A stretch of 49,006 nt of DNA. Source: Neobacillus soli NBRC 102451 (GTDB lineage: Bacteria; Bacillota; Bacilli; Bacillales; Cytobacillaceae). The notes below the pieces were generated by a model that worked only from the letters and a program-made list of their open reading frames with translations, made no database searches and was not told where the DNA came from. This document shows, piece after piece, positions 48,941 to 49,006 of this stretch (position 1 is its first letter; each line of letters starts with the position of its first letter). The stretch spans positions 1 to 49,006 of the forward strand of contig NZ_BCVI01000066.1 of NCBI RefSeq assembly GCF_001591665.1, written 5' to 3'. A program made the translations under genes and the position numbers.

Positions 48941-49006
48941 AAAGGCGGAAGCTTCCTTTGCGCGGCGTATGGACTGGAGCGCTTTGACTGAGATAAAGGA
49001 AACACG
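48941..49006. repeat. Truncated second family of GC-rich foldback repeat
   Basis: The last 66 bases contain GCTTCCTTTGCGC, then GGAGCGC and GATAAAGGAAAC. TTCCTTT pairs with AAAGGAA around the middle. The element continues beyond the window. It resembles dispersed Bacillus repeats, distinct from the element at 16937-17048. Confidence 0.45.

Overview
The window looks like a chromosomal segment of an endospore-forming, bacillithiol-making, denitrifying member of the Bacillaceae. A Neobacillus- or Bacillus-like organism is my inference; no rRNA gene is present to confirm it. The pointers are spore genes (rsfA, gerQ, a gerA-type operon, a small SASP-like protein), coproporphyrin-route haem synthesis (hemQ), lipL, bshB2, strong AGGAGG ribosome sites with frequent GTG/TTG starts, and B. 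subtilis-like gene order (rsfA, lipL, pta, hemQ, gerQ, ywdK, ywdI, and pdxK further on). No rRNA, tRNA, CRISPR array or complete insertion sequence was seen.

Layout. 0.2-5.5 kb: conserved core genes with readable control sites (a sigma-G-like promoter for rsfA, a CcpA cre box before pta, a sigma-E promoter for gerQ), ending at a consensus parS site. 5.7-17.9 kb: a minus-strand molybdenum-cofactor and formate dehydrogenase block (fdhD, fdhA, fdhB, fdhI, fdhE, mobA, moeA, moeA-PBP fusion, moaE, moaD, moeB). Here fdhA carries an in-frame TGA followed by a SECIS hairpin, so it encodes a selenocysteine enzyme. 18-24 kb: pdxK, a gerABC-type germinant receptor operon, yojF and bshB2. 24.2-31.9 kb: an Fnr/Crp regulator divergent from a clade II-type nos operon (nosC, nosZ, nosB-like, nosD, nosY, nosF, and a YtkA-like lipoprotein where NosL might be expected). 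32-39 kb: a mixed set (PQQ-type dehydrogenase lipoprotein, HAD phosphatase, AlkD, SASP-like peptide, tandem P-loop ATPase, YbaK deacylase, B12-binding radical SAM protein). 39-43.6 kb: a branched-chain amino acid ABC transporter operon with a CodY-like operator. 43.9-48.8 kb: a niacin-type MFS transporter and a heterodimeric ABC exporter.

How it fits together. The formate dehydrogenase can feed electrons to the menaquinone pool and NosZ can consume electrons by reducing N2O, so the two large blocks could form ends of one anaerobic respiratory chain. The shared fnr/nosC control region has two Fnr-type boxes, each centred 41.5 bp upstream of the predicted start of one divergent promoter, plus two ResD-like motifs. 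A perfect Fnr box also lies directly in front of the radical SAM gene.

The least expected signal is intergenic. Three tandem arrays have exactly the same 21-bp period but unrelated 12-13 bp cores, each placed 3' of a gene (after pta, moaD and fnr). A fourth array of 52-bp inverted-pair units fills the gap between the convergent nos and PQQ-dehydrogenase genes. Separately, long foldback repeat elements lie upstream of fdhA and, as partial or truncated copies, at other places including both window edges.
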